Assembly: GCA_021292105.1 (NCBI GenBank)
Contig: CM037869.1
Span: 46,399,332 to 46,463,331, forward strand
DNA from: Anadara kagoshimensis
Taxonomy: Eukaryota > Mollusca > Bivalvia > Arcoida > Arcidae
Direction: 5' to 3'
Length of the DNA stretch: 64,000 bases
Shown here: positions 10,421-20,759 of the stretch, one piece after another
Layout of the letters: each line of letters starts with the position of its first letter
How positions within the stretch are numbered: the stretch's first letter is position 1
Position numbers and translations under genes: made by a program
Notes under the pieces: generated by a model
Told to the model about the DNA's origin: nothing
Database searches by the model: none
The model's input: only the letters and a program-made list of their open reading frames with translations

Positions 10421-11541
10421 TGTAACTAATAGCATTATACTAATTCCTTTCGTCTTTACTGCCGCCTACACCACGATAGCTAATACTCTGGTCTCATATA
10501 TAACAAGCTTTAATTAAGATTTATCGTTTTTGACTTATTTTTTAAGCAAATAGTCTGACAAACCGCCACCCTCATTATAAACATTTTATTGTTTTCTTGG
10601 TAACTATTCTTGACCTTGACGTAAACCAATTCAATCAATCCTTCGAAACTTATTTATTTTATTTTAAAAATGTTCTCTTCAATCTGACAAAAACATTATG
10701 GATTTTGTCATTGGCACTAGACCTTATACAAATGCGATTCCATAAATACTCTATCATCTGTAATAAATGAAGGGCGTACAGTGTTAACTCCGCAGAAATA
10801 TTTTTAGAATACATTATAAAATAAGCTATCTTCGGATAGACGTAGGCTATTTCTGTTTGTATCAACTAAAGAAGACAAATATAAGAGTTTTTAATTAGGC
10901 CCTCTATAAAAATGTTGCTTCAATTATTTTCGTATCATTTCAGACAGTATTAAGCGGACAACATCTAAACCTCATTATAATGCCGATCTATAACTCTGCC
11001 ACCTTCCTTATTGATACATTTTTTTGAAGTTCCGAAATGGACTTTTTCATTTATAAACCTCCCTCAAATTATCGTCAATCCCTTTATATCGTCAAACTTT
11101 GACTGAACAAATGGTCACAATGTATAGAAGTTTTATTGTAAATTAAACAAAACAAAAAGTGCAATAAAATGTCTGTCACACGGACAAATTTGCGAAATTA
11201 CACAGTATTTTTCCCGCAGTATGGTAATACATTTGTAAATACTGCAATTACTTATGATATGGCCTTGAGGCTTATTATGAATTGTTTAAGGTACAGGTTT
11301 TTATCCCTTGTCTAACCCAACATTTTGTCTTTAACAATTTAAATGCCAGTTTGGTCTTCTGATGTGGTAACACAAGAAACGCTTGGGTAAAAAAATAAAG
11401 GAGTCTTCGCAGTTAAAGGGGTTTAAAAAAGGTTTCAGCATAGGAAGAAATTCCATAATATTTACATATATAAACGTTGGACATTAAGTGTTACTAGATA
11501 CATGTAAGTTATTTATTAAAACACAAATTTGTAGTTACTGT

Positions 11542-12419
11542 ATTTTTTTAATTCTTTGAAAACATTCGTTTTAATAAACATTATTAGATCCTCTGGCAAA
11601 CCAGTTTTTGTTGTGAGAAGTGAACAAAATTTAAAAAAAGCTACCAGTCCATAAGGAAAAGATCATTCTATATATAGCTAGTTCATGGTGATCAGCGTTT
11701 GTTAAAGATGTATGAAGTTTTTAAAAATTGAACGACTCGTGGTTGAGGTTTTCGAATTGTTTGAGGTCTAACACTGCGTGTATCAGACGTGACATCTATA
11801 ATCTAAGATCACCAACGATCCAAAATACAGTAATTCATTAATATAAAAGAACATGGTCACACTATAATGTTCTATTTTATTCAATGAACTTATTATTTAT
11901 TATGAATAATGCGGAACAATATATAACTGAATGTCTCAAAAATAGTTAAAGGATACAGAAACTTAAGAGTTTGTAGTCTGTACTTTGAATATACCTAGAA
12001 TATGAAGTATCACAACTAGTATATGCAGTTTTAGAAAGCAAATGAATCGGTGAAGACCTCGATCATAAACTCTCAAATTACCCTAAAACCTCAAATATGT
12101 TAAAACAAACTACTTCCCCGTGTACTAGCTATATGATATTTTACTCACTAATTTGTTAACTTTATTTTAAATTTTGTTCAGCACTTACAATAGAAACTGT
12201 TATGCCGTGCCGCGGAGGATCTCATAATGGTTAATAAAATCCATAATTTTTGAAGTATTTTTTTTAAAGTAATTACTAAGTTATGTTTTCTTCTCATTAG
12301 AAACATATCAAGTAACACTAAAATTTAAAAACGGTTTTATATATGAAAATATTACGGAATTTCTTCCTCTGCTGATACCTTCTTTGATTCACCGTAAATA
12401 GATCAAGTACTCGAATATT
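11542..12419 (+). repeat. Duplicated block B, copy 1 (~878 bp)
   Basis: Almost identical to 13076-13952; I note only about three differences by eye. It is therefore a much younger duplication than A/A'. No gene or element signature is seen inside. It contains ATATATAGCTAGTTCATGGT and ends TCAAGTACTCGAATATT. Confidence 0.95.
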
Positions 12420-13075
12420 TGTCATTTTTTCTATAGCTGGTTATTTCCCGATATAAGTGAATATTCTGACTTGAACTTAAAGCATGTTATAGTAATATAT
12501 CCTACCTCTCACTAGTTTCTTTGAATTTCATTCGACAATGCTGGTCACGTGGTGACCTAATATAATCCATATCGGGCCAAGCCTGTTCTATATCTAGTCA
12601 GTATGAGAGTTATTCCCCCCTGACTAATGTCATTGGCGCCCGCTTCGTAGTAAACACGTCATATTTATCACAAGTATTTACGACAAATACATACACTAGT
12701 AAAGTTGTGGTGATATTGTAAAAAATATTTGATTTCTGATAAAAGTGCAATTGATTTCTTTGACGCGTACGGAAGTTACTAGTAAGTCAAATTGATTACT
12801 ATTTTCAATAATTTGTCGGACGGAGTGCCCAATGGTTGTATTTCCAACTAAGCCTTTAGCAATAAGTCGCTGTGTGGATACATTCAAATGGGTTTTGTAA
12901 ATGATTTACTACTTAATCATTGAACTGTCTAGAAATGGCGTTTATAGTGCTATAACTGTCATTACCATGCATAGCAAACTAATCATAATGCGTTAACGCG
13001 CATTATTCAGTTTGATTTGCACGGCAATGGCAGTTATAGCGCTATAAACGCCATTTCTAGACAGATCAATGGTTA
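12417..13075 (+). repeat. Duplicated block A, copy 2 (A')
   Basis: Lies exactly between the two B copies and overlaps them by one to three bases (ATT at the left junction, A at the right). It is more diverged from A than B is from B'. Confidence 0.93.
12915..13074. mobile_element. Palindromic MITE (copy in A')
   Basis: Same hairpin as 9718-9876. The left arm here reads TGTCTAGAAATGGCG, which pairs better with its right arm (CGCCATTTCTAGACA) than in copy 1, so this copy is closer to the original palindrome. Confidence 0.85.
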
Positions 13076-13952
13076 ATTTTTTTAATTCTTTGAAAACATT
13101 CGTTTTAATAAACATTATTAGATCCTCTGGCAAACCAGTTTTTGTTGTGAGAAGTGAACAAAATTTAAAAAAAGCTACCAGTCCATAAGGAAAAGATCAT
13201 TCTATATATAGCTAGTTCATGGTGATCAGCGTTTGTTAAAGATGTATGAGGTTTTTAAAAATTGAACGACTCGTGGTTGAGGTTTTCGAATTGTTTGAGG
13301 TCTAACACTGCGTGTATCAGACGTGACATCTATAATCTAAGATCACCAACGATCCAAAATACAGTAATTCATTAATATAAAAGAACATGGTCACACTATA
13401 ATGTTCTATTTTATTCAATGAACTTATTATTTATTATGAATAATGCGGAACAATATATAACTGAATGTCTCAAAATAGTTAAAGGATACAGAAACTTAAG
13501 AGTTTGTAGTCTGTACTTTGAATATACCTAGAATATGAAGTATCACAACTAGTATATGCAGTTTTAGAAAGCAAATGAATCGGTGAAGACCTCGATCATA
13601 AACTCTCAAATTACCCTAAAACCTCAAATATGTTAAAACAAACTACTTCCCCGTGTACTAGCTATATGATATTTTACTCACTAATTTGTTAACTTTATTT
13701 TAAATTTTGTTCAGCACTTACAATAGAAACTGTTATGCCGTGCCGCGGAGGATCTCATAATGGTTAATAAAATCCATAATTTTTGAAGTATTTTTTTTAA
13801 AGTAATTACTAAGTTATGTTTTCTTCTCATTAGAAACATATCAAGTAACACTAAAATTTAAAAACGGTTTTATATATGAAAATATTACGGAATTTCTTCC
13901 TCTGCTGATACCTTCTTTGATTCACCGTAAATTGATCAAGTACTCGAATATT
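13076..13952 (+). repeat. Duplicated block B, copy 2 (B')
   Basis: Direct repeat of 11542-12419. Right of GAATATT it continues into unrelated DNA. Confidence 0.95.
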
Positions 13953-14729
13953 GCGCTGGTCTGATCCTCCTTCAAACCTTGTGGTTACACTTAAATTCGC
14001 CTTAACTCAACATATAAGGCCATTTTCATTTGTTATATACCCCGATGAAAAAAACAAACCCAATGATAAATCAATAGTTCAAGATATGATCAAAAACAAA
14101 CATACTAATCCATGTCCGAATGACCTATTCCTTCGTTCCTGCCAATGATTCTACACCAATTCAAACGCCCGCCACCTACAATATTCCATGGGTAATAAGT
14201 TTGAATTATTCAAGAATGGAAATATTATATAGTATTATTTATAGAATACATTATACTTTGTATGGTCACTGGGTCGCTATCATTAATTGTAATTATATGA
14301 TAATAATCTGGTAATCACATGATCATATACTGCATAGAGAGTCTGGAACAAGGAATATGTCGGTGGTTATATAATGCCATAATAATTATACATGACTTTA
14401 TTACAAATAAATGGATAAGCACTATGTTGATGTCAATGATGTAATTATTACCCTGTGAAGGAAGTGTTTGTCCAACCCATTGGTCTGATTATAATCATGA
14501 TAATCTTCAGATTAACGATAATTACACGTTCTTTGTATAAATTGTAACAAAGTGCATCTGATAATCGGTTTAAAGCCACTTTGATAGAACCCGGTCAATG
14601 TAGACAATTGTTTAAATGTTTCCGTGCCGTTTTTCTTGGTAGATAATCAAGTATTTGCCTAGTCAAACGTCGATATTACCCATTAAGAAGATGTGGTACA
14701 TTGTCCTCGCACTATAGGAAACACAATGA
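13953..14729. other. Unassigned spacer with a short PLE tail scrap
   Basis: Contains a minus-strand PLE tail end at about 14091-14124 (CAAAAACAAACATACTAATC, then CATGTCCGAAT). The 65- and 64-codon frames have no domain. Confidence 0.45.
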
Positions 14730-14967
14730 CCGATAGCAGGCAGCAGAAAATATTTTTGAATATGAAAATATGCTTCAAATGTTGTACCACTTGCCTTCAA
14801 AATATATCCATTGTAAACATTTTGAAGGTACATAGGGCAATTTGTGATTTCAAATATTGTACCAGTTGCCTTCACAATATGTACAATGAACATATTCTGA
14901 AGACAAGTGGTACAACTTTTGAAGCATATTTTCAGATTCAAAAACATTTACTGTCGGCTGCTATCGG
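14730..14967. mobile_element. 238-bp palindromic element with mirrored open frames
   Basis: CCGATAGCAGGCAGCAGAAA at the left pairs with CTGTCGGCTGCTATCGG at the right, and the pairing runs through the element (ATGCTTCAAA.GTTGTACCAC against GTGGTACAAC.TTTGAAGCAT). It also has an internal direct repetition of a TTGTACCA(C/G)TTGCCTTCA module. Open frames of 94 and 138 codons on opposite strands both read ICFK.CTTCLQN..; this is forced by the palindrome and not evidence of a gene. Confidence 0.8.
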
Positions 14968-16032
14968 CCATCGTACATCTCGGCTTACGGATGACGGATT
15001 TAATACCAATTCACGTATTCTGTTTATGAGTCAATGTATTTTTATTGTAATTTGTTTGTTAATACGGCTTGTTTTAGTTGCTTCAGGTATATCCGATGAC
15101 ATTTTCTAAAAATTGAAAACAAGTATCATTGGATGAAAAGACATGTTATTCTAGAAACAAAAACATATACAATGTGTTACGAATATAGCAACCAATTAGT
15201 TTTTATTTTTGGTCTGTTACGATATACTTCTCATCTAAAAAATTAAGGTTTTAGATCGAATAACAATGCAAGCATACACAGAAATAGTTTGATTTATATG
15301 TTAAAATGAATTGTAGTTTATTTGCTATAAAACAGTAGTATATACAGTTATGTGATGTTTTATCGATGGTCGTCGCTTCAGGTTCTAATGCGTCATATGT
15401 TGTTATTGACTTTGCTATACCCAAGAAATACCGGTCTTATATAACATTTGAACCGTCGATGCATTCTTCAATAGCTGTATTTACAAGTATATACTCGAAG
15501 TACATGTATTTCTACCCTAAATGTATAAGTAATTATATAGTACGTAGTACAGAACCTTTGTAATTTACTTCCCTTCTACATAAACGATATAACTTCATTT
15601 GTAACATTTCCTATACAATAACTTGATATTGATTTAGTGAAAACAAGGCGTTTTTATTTTACTGATTCGTGCTCGTTGTTTCATTGACTACTGTTATATT
15701 TTCTTTAACTTTATGGGAACACTGCATTTTAAATTTTTATGTGTCTTACAAAAAAAATTAAAGCAACAGTCTTGGAGGTATATGTATTATAATTATTATA
15801 TGTGGAAGTAATATTCAATGTTTCAAGATTTAAGGGTTTGTACTGTTCAATTAATAATGGAATCTGTTCTAGTGTTCCTTAAATGAAAGATGCGATTGGT
15901 TCTGCTTCATATATATTTAGACTCCACCTAAAACAATATTACGAAGCCCACAAAATGTTGCATTTGAATCTGTATGACAAACATGATGGCTTCATTTTTC
16001 AACTTTCCTTTTCTATGCAGCAAAATACTTGC
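14968..16032. other. AT-rich spacer
   Basis: I see no supported gene. The frame at 15366-15563 has no domain, signal peptide or splice context. Confidence 0.4.
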
Positions 16033-16130
16033 TAATCATGTTGATGGTGCATTTTTTGTTTCACAATTAAAACGCTAGAACTTGTTTTTCCACTATGTGA
16101 ACTTTATACAACGATGCAAGCTGCTTACTG
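16033..16130 (+). mobile_element. Worn PLE-type coding scrap
   Basis: GATGGTGCATTTTTTGTTTC to CGATGCAAGCTGCTT aligns with the part of the next copy that encodes YGVFVSQLIRYGRACSHY..DFVQRSRLL, with many substitutions. It lies head-to-tail just before the better copy. Confidence 0.65.
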
Positions 16131-16185
16131 TAACAATATACATGCCCTGAAAGAAATTTCGAATAAAAAATTGTATATAATTAGT

Positions 16186-16627
16186 TGTATATGTCTCCTG
16201 CTTATGGTGTATTTGTTTCCCAATTAATACGCTATGGTAGAGCTTGTTCCCACTACGGGGACTTTGTACAACGAAGTAGGCTGCTTGCAAATAAATTGTT
16301 GACTCAGGGATATTGCAAGCAAAGGCTTATCAAGGCCCTCAAAAGTTTTATGGCCGTCATCACAGTATTGTTGATAAGTTTGATGTTTCTGTGTCCAGGA
16401 TTGCCCTGGATATATTTGACGTCTCATAGTTCCATGTTCCTTTCACACAATTTTGATTTAACACGTGGCGGATGTAGCTAGCTTAACAGGAGGTGCTTAC
16501 CCTTCCGGAGCACCCGGCCTCACTTCCCTGGTGGAAGTTCACGTGTCTTAACCTAACTTGTCAGTTCCAAAGTTTTTACTTTGCTTCTGGATTGTGATTC
16601 GGACATGGATTAGTATGTTTGTTTTTG
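16186..16627 (+). mobile_element. PLE-type 3' end: C-terminal RT region plus full 3' tail
   Basis: The best-preserved 3' end in the window. The frame from 16191 reads MSPAYGVFVSQLIRYGRACS, then HYGDFVQRSRLLANKLLTQG and CKQRLIKAL; this matches the C-terminal region that follows the RT core in PLE-type proteins (family knowledge). The frame is then lost in this copy. Other copies show the family consensus continuing KKFYGRHHSIVDKFDVSVSR to a stop near GACGTCTCATAG. The tail of about 240 bases has two hairpin candidates, GGTGCT..AGCACC and CACTTCC..GGAAGT, and ends GGATTAGTATGTTTGTTTTT. The 5' end is truncated. Confidence 0.8.
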
Positions 16628-16644
16628 ATTATCAAATATTGTAA

Positions 16645-17140
16645 GTGGTGTTATCCACTGATTTATTGATTATTGTACATAAGAGACAGCATGTCCATTA
16701 TAAGATGTTGTAGATTGATATGTTCCTGCTGCTAGGATAAAGCAAGATCTTCTATAGTTTATAACATCATGCTGCTAAGCCATCAGCAAGTCCCGACTTT
16801 ACTGTCCAGTTAAGGAAATGGAATTCCTATAGTAACAGTTTTCAATACATCAATGAATGATCAAATGATCATTGACCAATACACAGTTCTCGGAATAGCT
16901 TGTGTACTGCCCATAAATGGCTTACAGGTCCTTTTTCCTGGTGCCCACTCACATTCACTGACACATAAATACCAGAGATAAACAGCTCAGCAGGAGTCTG
17001 ACAAGATGTAGTCGGTATCCCTAAAGCTTGTCTCTCCAGCACCATGTACAACACACTAAGATACCAGTAACAATATAGTGTAGAATAAAGTAACCTGGGA
17101 AGCTTTATGGAGTTTAAGACCTTTTGTTTTATCAAACAAT
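16645..17140 (-). pseudogene. mRNA-like segment: open frame, stop, 3' UTR and AATAAA
   Basis: On the minus strand an 88-codon frame (17135-16869) reads protein-like sequence, for example LERQALGIPTTSCQTPAELF and SVNVSGHQEKGPVSHLW, with a richer amino-acid mix than the AT-driven frames around it. After its stop come about 200 non-coding bases and an AATAAA near 16665. It could be a 3' terminal exon or a retroposed mRNA end. PLE pieces lie directly on both sides (to 16627 and from 17147). I do not recognise the protein. Confidence 0.3.
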
Positions 17141-17146
17141 ATTGTT

Positions 17147-17205
17147 ACACTTACAAATAAATTGTTGACCCAAGGATATTCCTTAGCTTATCAGGGCCCT
17201 TAAAA
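17147..17205 (+). mobile_element. PLE-type coding scrap
   Basis: ACAAATAAATTGTTGACCCA to GGGCCCTTAAAAGTTTT matches the LANKLLTQG..RLIKALKK part of the family. Confidence 0.65.
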
Positions 17206-17436
17206 GTTTTTTTCTAAACTAATGTGGCTCAATTTGCCAAAGCAGATTCATAGAACCGAAAGTTTAAGTACAAACGCACGCACAGATATAATCGGTAAGT
17301 ACGCTCCAGCGTTATTTTGCAGTTTAATTGACTGTCTCGGTATAAGCAAAGAAATCTTGACTGAGTACGCAATCACACTTTCGGTTTTATTATATTGGAT
17401 ATGGTGAGTATTGTAATATTTTCATATAATACATCA

Positions 17437-17790
17437 TCACAAACAAACATACGAATTGATGTCAAGATCACAACTCCAAAGCAAAGTAAAAAAAACATAA
17501 CCCATGTCCAAATCACAGCTCCAAAGCAAAGTAAAAACAAACATACTAATCTATGTCCAAATAAAACCCTAAAGCAAATTAAAAAAAACATAACCCATGT
17601 CAAAACCACAGCTTCAAAGCAAAATAAAAAACAAACATACTAATCTATGTCAAGATCACAACCCTAAAGCAAAGTAAAAAAACATAAGCCATGTCCAAAT
17701 CACAGCTTCAAACCAAAGTAAAAACAAACACACAAATCCATTTCCAAATAAAACCCTAAAGCAAAATAAAAACAAAAACGTTGATATGGA
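17437..17790 (-). repeat. Tandem array of the PLE terminal tail (~50-bp unit, about 7 copies)
   Basis: Repeated ACAAACATACTAATCTATGT / CAAATCACAGCTCCAAAGCA / AAGTAAAAA blocks are the reverse complement of the element's last ~50 bases (TTTACTTTGCTTCTGGATTG..GGATTAGTATGTTTG). Units alternate between two spacings and two core versions (AATCACAGCT or AATAAAACCC). Frames on both strands here are artefacts. Confidence 0.8.
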
Positions 17791-19196
17791 ATTTAGTAAC
17801 AGATATTTTCAAACATACTACAAACTATATTGAAAAATAAAACAATAAGTTGAAAAAAGTCAACAAAAGTTATCGAAGTAGCAAAATATTATTAATAGAC
17901 GTCAAGAACCTCTCAATAGTAGTTTTATCCACTACATTTTTGGCAAGTTTTACACAGACAAAACATTACACATGATAAATTATTTTACTGTCCAAGGAAA
18001 ATGTCTACATCTTCTATCTCTATCAGCATGCAGCGCGAATCACAAAAGATGATTGAGACCAGAGGTCAATTTAGGCCAGAGGTCAAATGTTCAAAGCTTA
18101 AATAGTTTCATAGATAATTAATGAATCATAACTCTGCTCCGAAAGATCATCGATAAATAGAATGTCATCAAAGGAAAGTCGTCAAAAAAGATTGATGTAC
18201 GAATGCTACGTTTGTATTGTATTGATCTGTTTTGTACAAGTCTTAACTATTTAATGTGATCAAGTTTCGAACAGTTTGTTAAGTGTTATTTATCAGTGAA
18301 TACATATATTCAAATACTGAAATTTAATTTAAAAGTAAAGTACAGTTTCATAAAACAAACATTAAAATGACAAATGGAAAGGCTTCAGTTAATAAAATCA
18401 GATTACCAATTACAGAAAATAGTTCTTCTTCATTCCTTAAATTTTACCCTACAGCGTGCTTCTTATGAAGTTCACTTGCACTGTATAACAATTTGTAGTT
18501 TTTACTTATATTCTATATGGTAAAACAGTAATTACTTGATCTGAAATAAAACAGTCAGAACGTTAATAAACAGTTACATTTGATATTTCTTCTATTCGTA
18601 ATGAGTAAAGGATCCGTTAAATTTGAATACAGGGTTTAATAATCTTTAAGAATAGCTATGCACCAGCTGACTTGTTCGATTAACTTAAAACAAAAGAAGT
18701 TCTCTGTGAACTTAACTTATTTAAATCCTGAATTCAATTTTGTTCATTATAAATCATTATACAGAACTGATCCTAGTGCAAATATCTTTAATTTCAATTG
18801 TCGTGTTCTGGTGTGTCTCAACTTCAAAATTACAAACCTACAGTTAGACTGGATTGTCATGTAAAGGCAAATAGAATATTGCTAAATACACAAAAAGCAG
18901 TAATAACACAACTACAATGTTTATATAAGACTGACCTTTATAATTAAATACTCAAGGTGAAAAGTTTGCATGCTCAGAGAAAAGTGTAATATCAATTTTG
19001 ATTGATGCCAAGGAATAGCAATTTCAAAGGAATATGATTGGGTAATAATGTTTGAAGAAAAAAAAGACATTGTATAAATTGCCATTTTTGTACTCCCGCT
19101 ATGAAGTTATATTGGTATTTATGAATCGAGTTGTACGTTCGTTCGTCGTGTATTGTATCCGCGGCATAATTATGGTATCATTTTTTCTCAAACATC
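17791..19196. other. AT-rich spacer
   Basis: I see no supported feature. CCAGAGGTCAATTTAGGCCA followed by GAGGTCAA near 18058-18085 is a short imperfect repeat. Confidence 0.4.
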
Positions 19197-19424
19197 ATGG
19201 CAAAAATGTTTACAATGTCAAGACACACTAACAAGTTGTGTATAGTGTACGACGAGGATTTTTTATATAGGAAAAAAACATCATTAAAACATTCGCCTTT
19301 TGTTATATCTTTTAATAAGCTAATTAAAACACGCACTGAATTCGTAAAATTTCCTCTAGCATTGATGTCCACGTCGTTTGCTGATTTAATGACGAAAGCG
19401 GAGAAGTCAAAACATTCGGATTAA
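19197..19424 (+). CDS. Hypothetical 75-codon frame, coding status uncertain
   Basis: An ATG in favourable context (CATCATGG) opens a 75-codon frame rich in K, S and T (MAKMFTMSRHTNKLCIVYDE at the start, MTKAEKSKHSD at the end). It has no signal peptide, membrane segment or family I know. TATAAAT lies near 19074, about 120 bases upstream. The opposite strand is also open, which weakens the case. It may be a chance frame. Confidence 0.2.
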   Translation: MAKMFTMSRHTNKLCIVYDEDFLYRKKTSLKHSPFVISFNKLIKTRTEFVKFPLALMSTSFADLMTKAEKSKHSD

Positions 19425-19548
19425 CTTGCCAATTTTAACCATTTTAAGATAGATATATAACAAGTAATTGACAATCCTCCACCATAAAAAATGACAGCGA
19501 TTACCGATCATGGCAACAGAACGACACACAAAAAGTTTTGTAATAATA

Positions 19549-19922
19549 AAAACAAACATACCATTCCATGTTCAAACCACAATCTAAAAGCAAAGTAAAA
19601 ATTTAAAACTGACAAGTTAGGGTAAACACGTAAACGTCCACCAAGAAAAAGAGGCAGGGTGTTCTAGAAGGGTAAGCACCCCCTGTTTAGCCAGCAACAT
19701 CCGCCACGTGTGTAATCAAAATTGAGTGAAAGGAACATGGAACTATGTGATGTCAAGTTTATCCGGGACAATCCTGGATAGAGATACATTAAACTTTTCA
19801 ACAATACGGTGATTACGGCCATAAAAGTTGTTAGGATCCTGATAAGCCTAGACTTGCTTTATCCTTGAGTCAACATTTTATTTGCTTCGTTAAATAAAAT
19901 TTTCATATGGGAACAAACTCTA
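19549..19922 (-). mobile_element. PLE-type 3' end (C-terminal region plus tail)
   Basis: The minus-strand copy begins at its tail (AAACAAACATACCATTCCAT), passes the hairpin zone (GTAAGCACCCCCTGTTTAGC), and ends in the coding part (ACGGCCATAAAAGTTG to TTCATATGGGAACAAACTC). It has small internal losses relative to 16186-16627. Confidence 0.85.
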
Positions 19923-19937
19923 AAATAATACCATTCC

Positions 19938-20016
19938 TGACAAAGTGATAGTACATATTGTCAGCCCCGAAAAACAAATCTTCCTCCAAGTGATAATATG
20001 TACTCCCATTTTGTCA
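19938..20016. repeat. 79-bp inverted repeat
   Basis: TGACAAAGTGATAGTACATA and its mirrored partner TATGTACTCCCATTTTGTCA flank a 27-base loop. A related sequence (TGACAGGATGCCAGTACATA, then TTGTCA) occurs at about 4106-4132, so this is probably a small dispersed MITE. Confidence 0.55.
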
Positions 20017-20742
20017 GATATGTAATATTGATTTAATGCTTTCGATAACAGCTGGATTGAGGAGGGATAGTTTAGAGGATGCGAAAAGGTTTTATCCGCT
20101 ACTTATTTAGAAATTTTACGGAATTTTTTAATGTTCATCCTCAGGGAACTTAAAACTTCAAACATATGACTGTAACATCATACCTTTTGGAAAATTTACA
20201 GAGGGTGACGACATCTTTGTATATCAGACAGCCAGTTAGTGACAAACTCACATTAATGACAAAATCAACATATCATATTTTTAAACCAAAATTTCTATCG
20301 ATCTAACTTGATGGAAGAAATTGATTAAGAAGTGCAACCAGTCGATTCACTGAGTTATCTAGAAATAGTGCAGCATGGGTTGATAAGTGTCTCCTGGTAG
20401 TTAATGGTGCATTCTGATTCAATCAGTTACCTTTTTTACACTTATAGTAACCAATCATTCAAAAAAGCATTTATAATACTATAAAACACTCTTCTGTCTT
20501 TTCCAAAAAAGTTCTAAGTTTAAAACATAGACAGAAATATAAACATGGCATTTTTATTAAAACAAAGATTAGACATTATATTTTGTCATCCTTCAAAGAA
20601 ATTTCTCGCATAGCGATTGGTTAACTTGCCGGGGTTCACAGAACTATGGTCGGAAATCTGCCGGAGTACATAAACGCATGCGACGTTTGCGGTTAAAGGG
20701 AAGTTACTAGTATAGCGCGAACGTCTAGTTAGGTAAACAAAC
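20017..20742. other. Spacer, turning CG-richer toward its right end
   Basis: About 20600-20760 has a locally higher CpG count than its surroundings (GCCGGGG, GCATGCGACG, GCGCGAACG) and ends at the candidate first exon. The rest is featureless. Confidence 0.35.
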
Positions 20743-20757
20743 ATGGCGAAAACATAC
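20743..20757 (+). CDS. Candidate first coding exon (MAKTY) with consensus splice donor
   Basis: AACATGGCGAAAACATAC is followed at once by GTAAGT, the full consensus 5' splice site. The ATGG context is good, and the preceding 150 bases are the most CpG-rich stretch nearby. Five codons cannot identify a protein, and I see no convincing downstream exon, so this may be chance. Confidence 0.2.
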
Positions 20758-20759
20758 GT

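Larger units (their letters stand above)
9878..11541. other. Unassigned spacer between blocks A and B
   Basis: Apart from the CRE pair and the 10322-10420 hairpin I see nothing coding. A worn copy of the MITE arm motif (ATGGCATTTATACTCCTATA) lies near 10042. Confidence 0.4.

Noticed and set aside
11542-13952. LTR-retroelement reading of B-A'-B' (long identical flanking repeats)
   Set aside because: The interior (A') is a non-coding duplicate of a nearby block with a SINE tail and a MITE. There is no primer-binding site, polypurine tract or gene, and B does not start TG or end CA.
14663-15109. 94- and 138-codon frames on opposite strands with shared CTTCLQN motifs
   Set aside because: The similarity is forced by a 238-bp palindrome; neither frame shows independent coding evidence.
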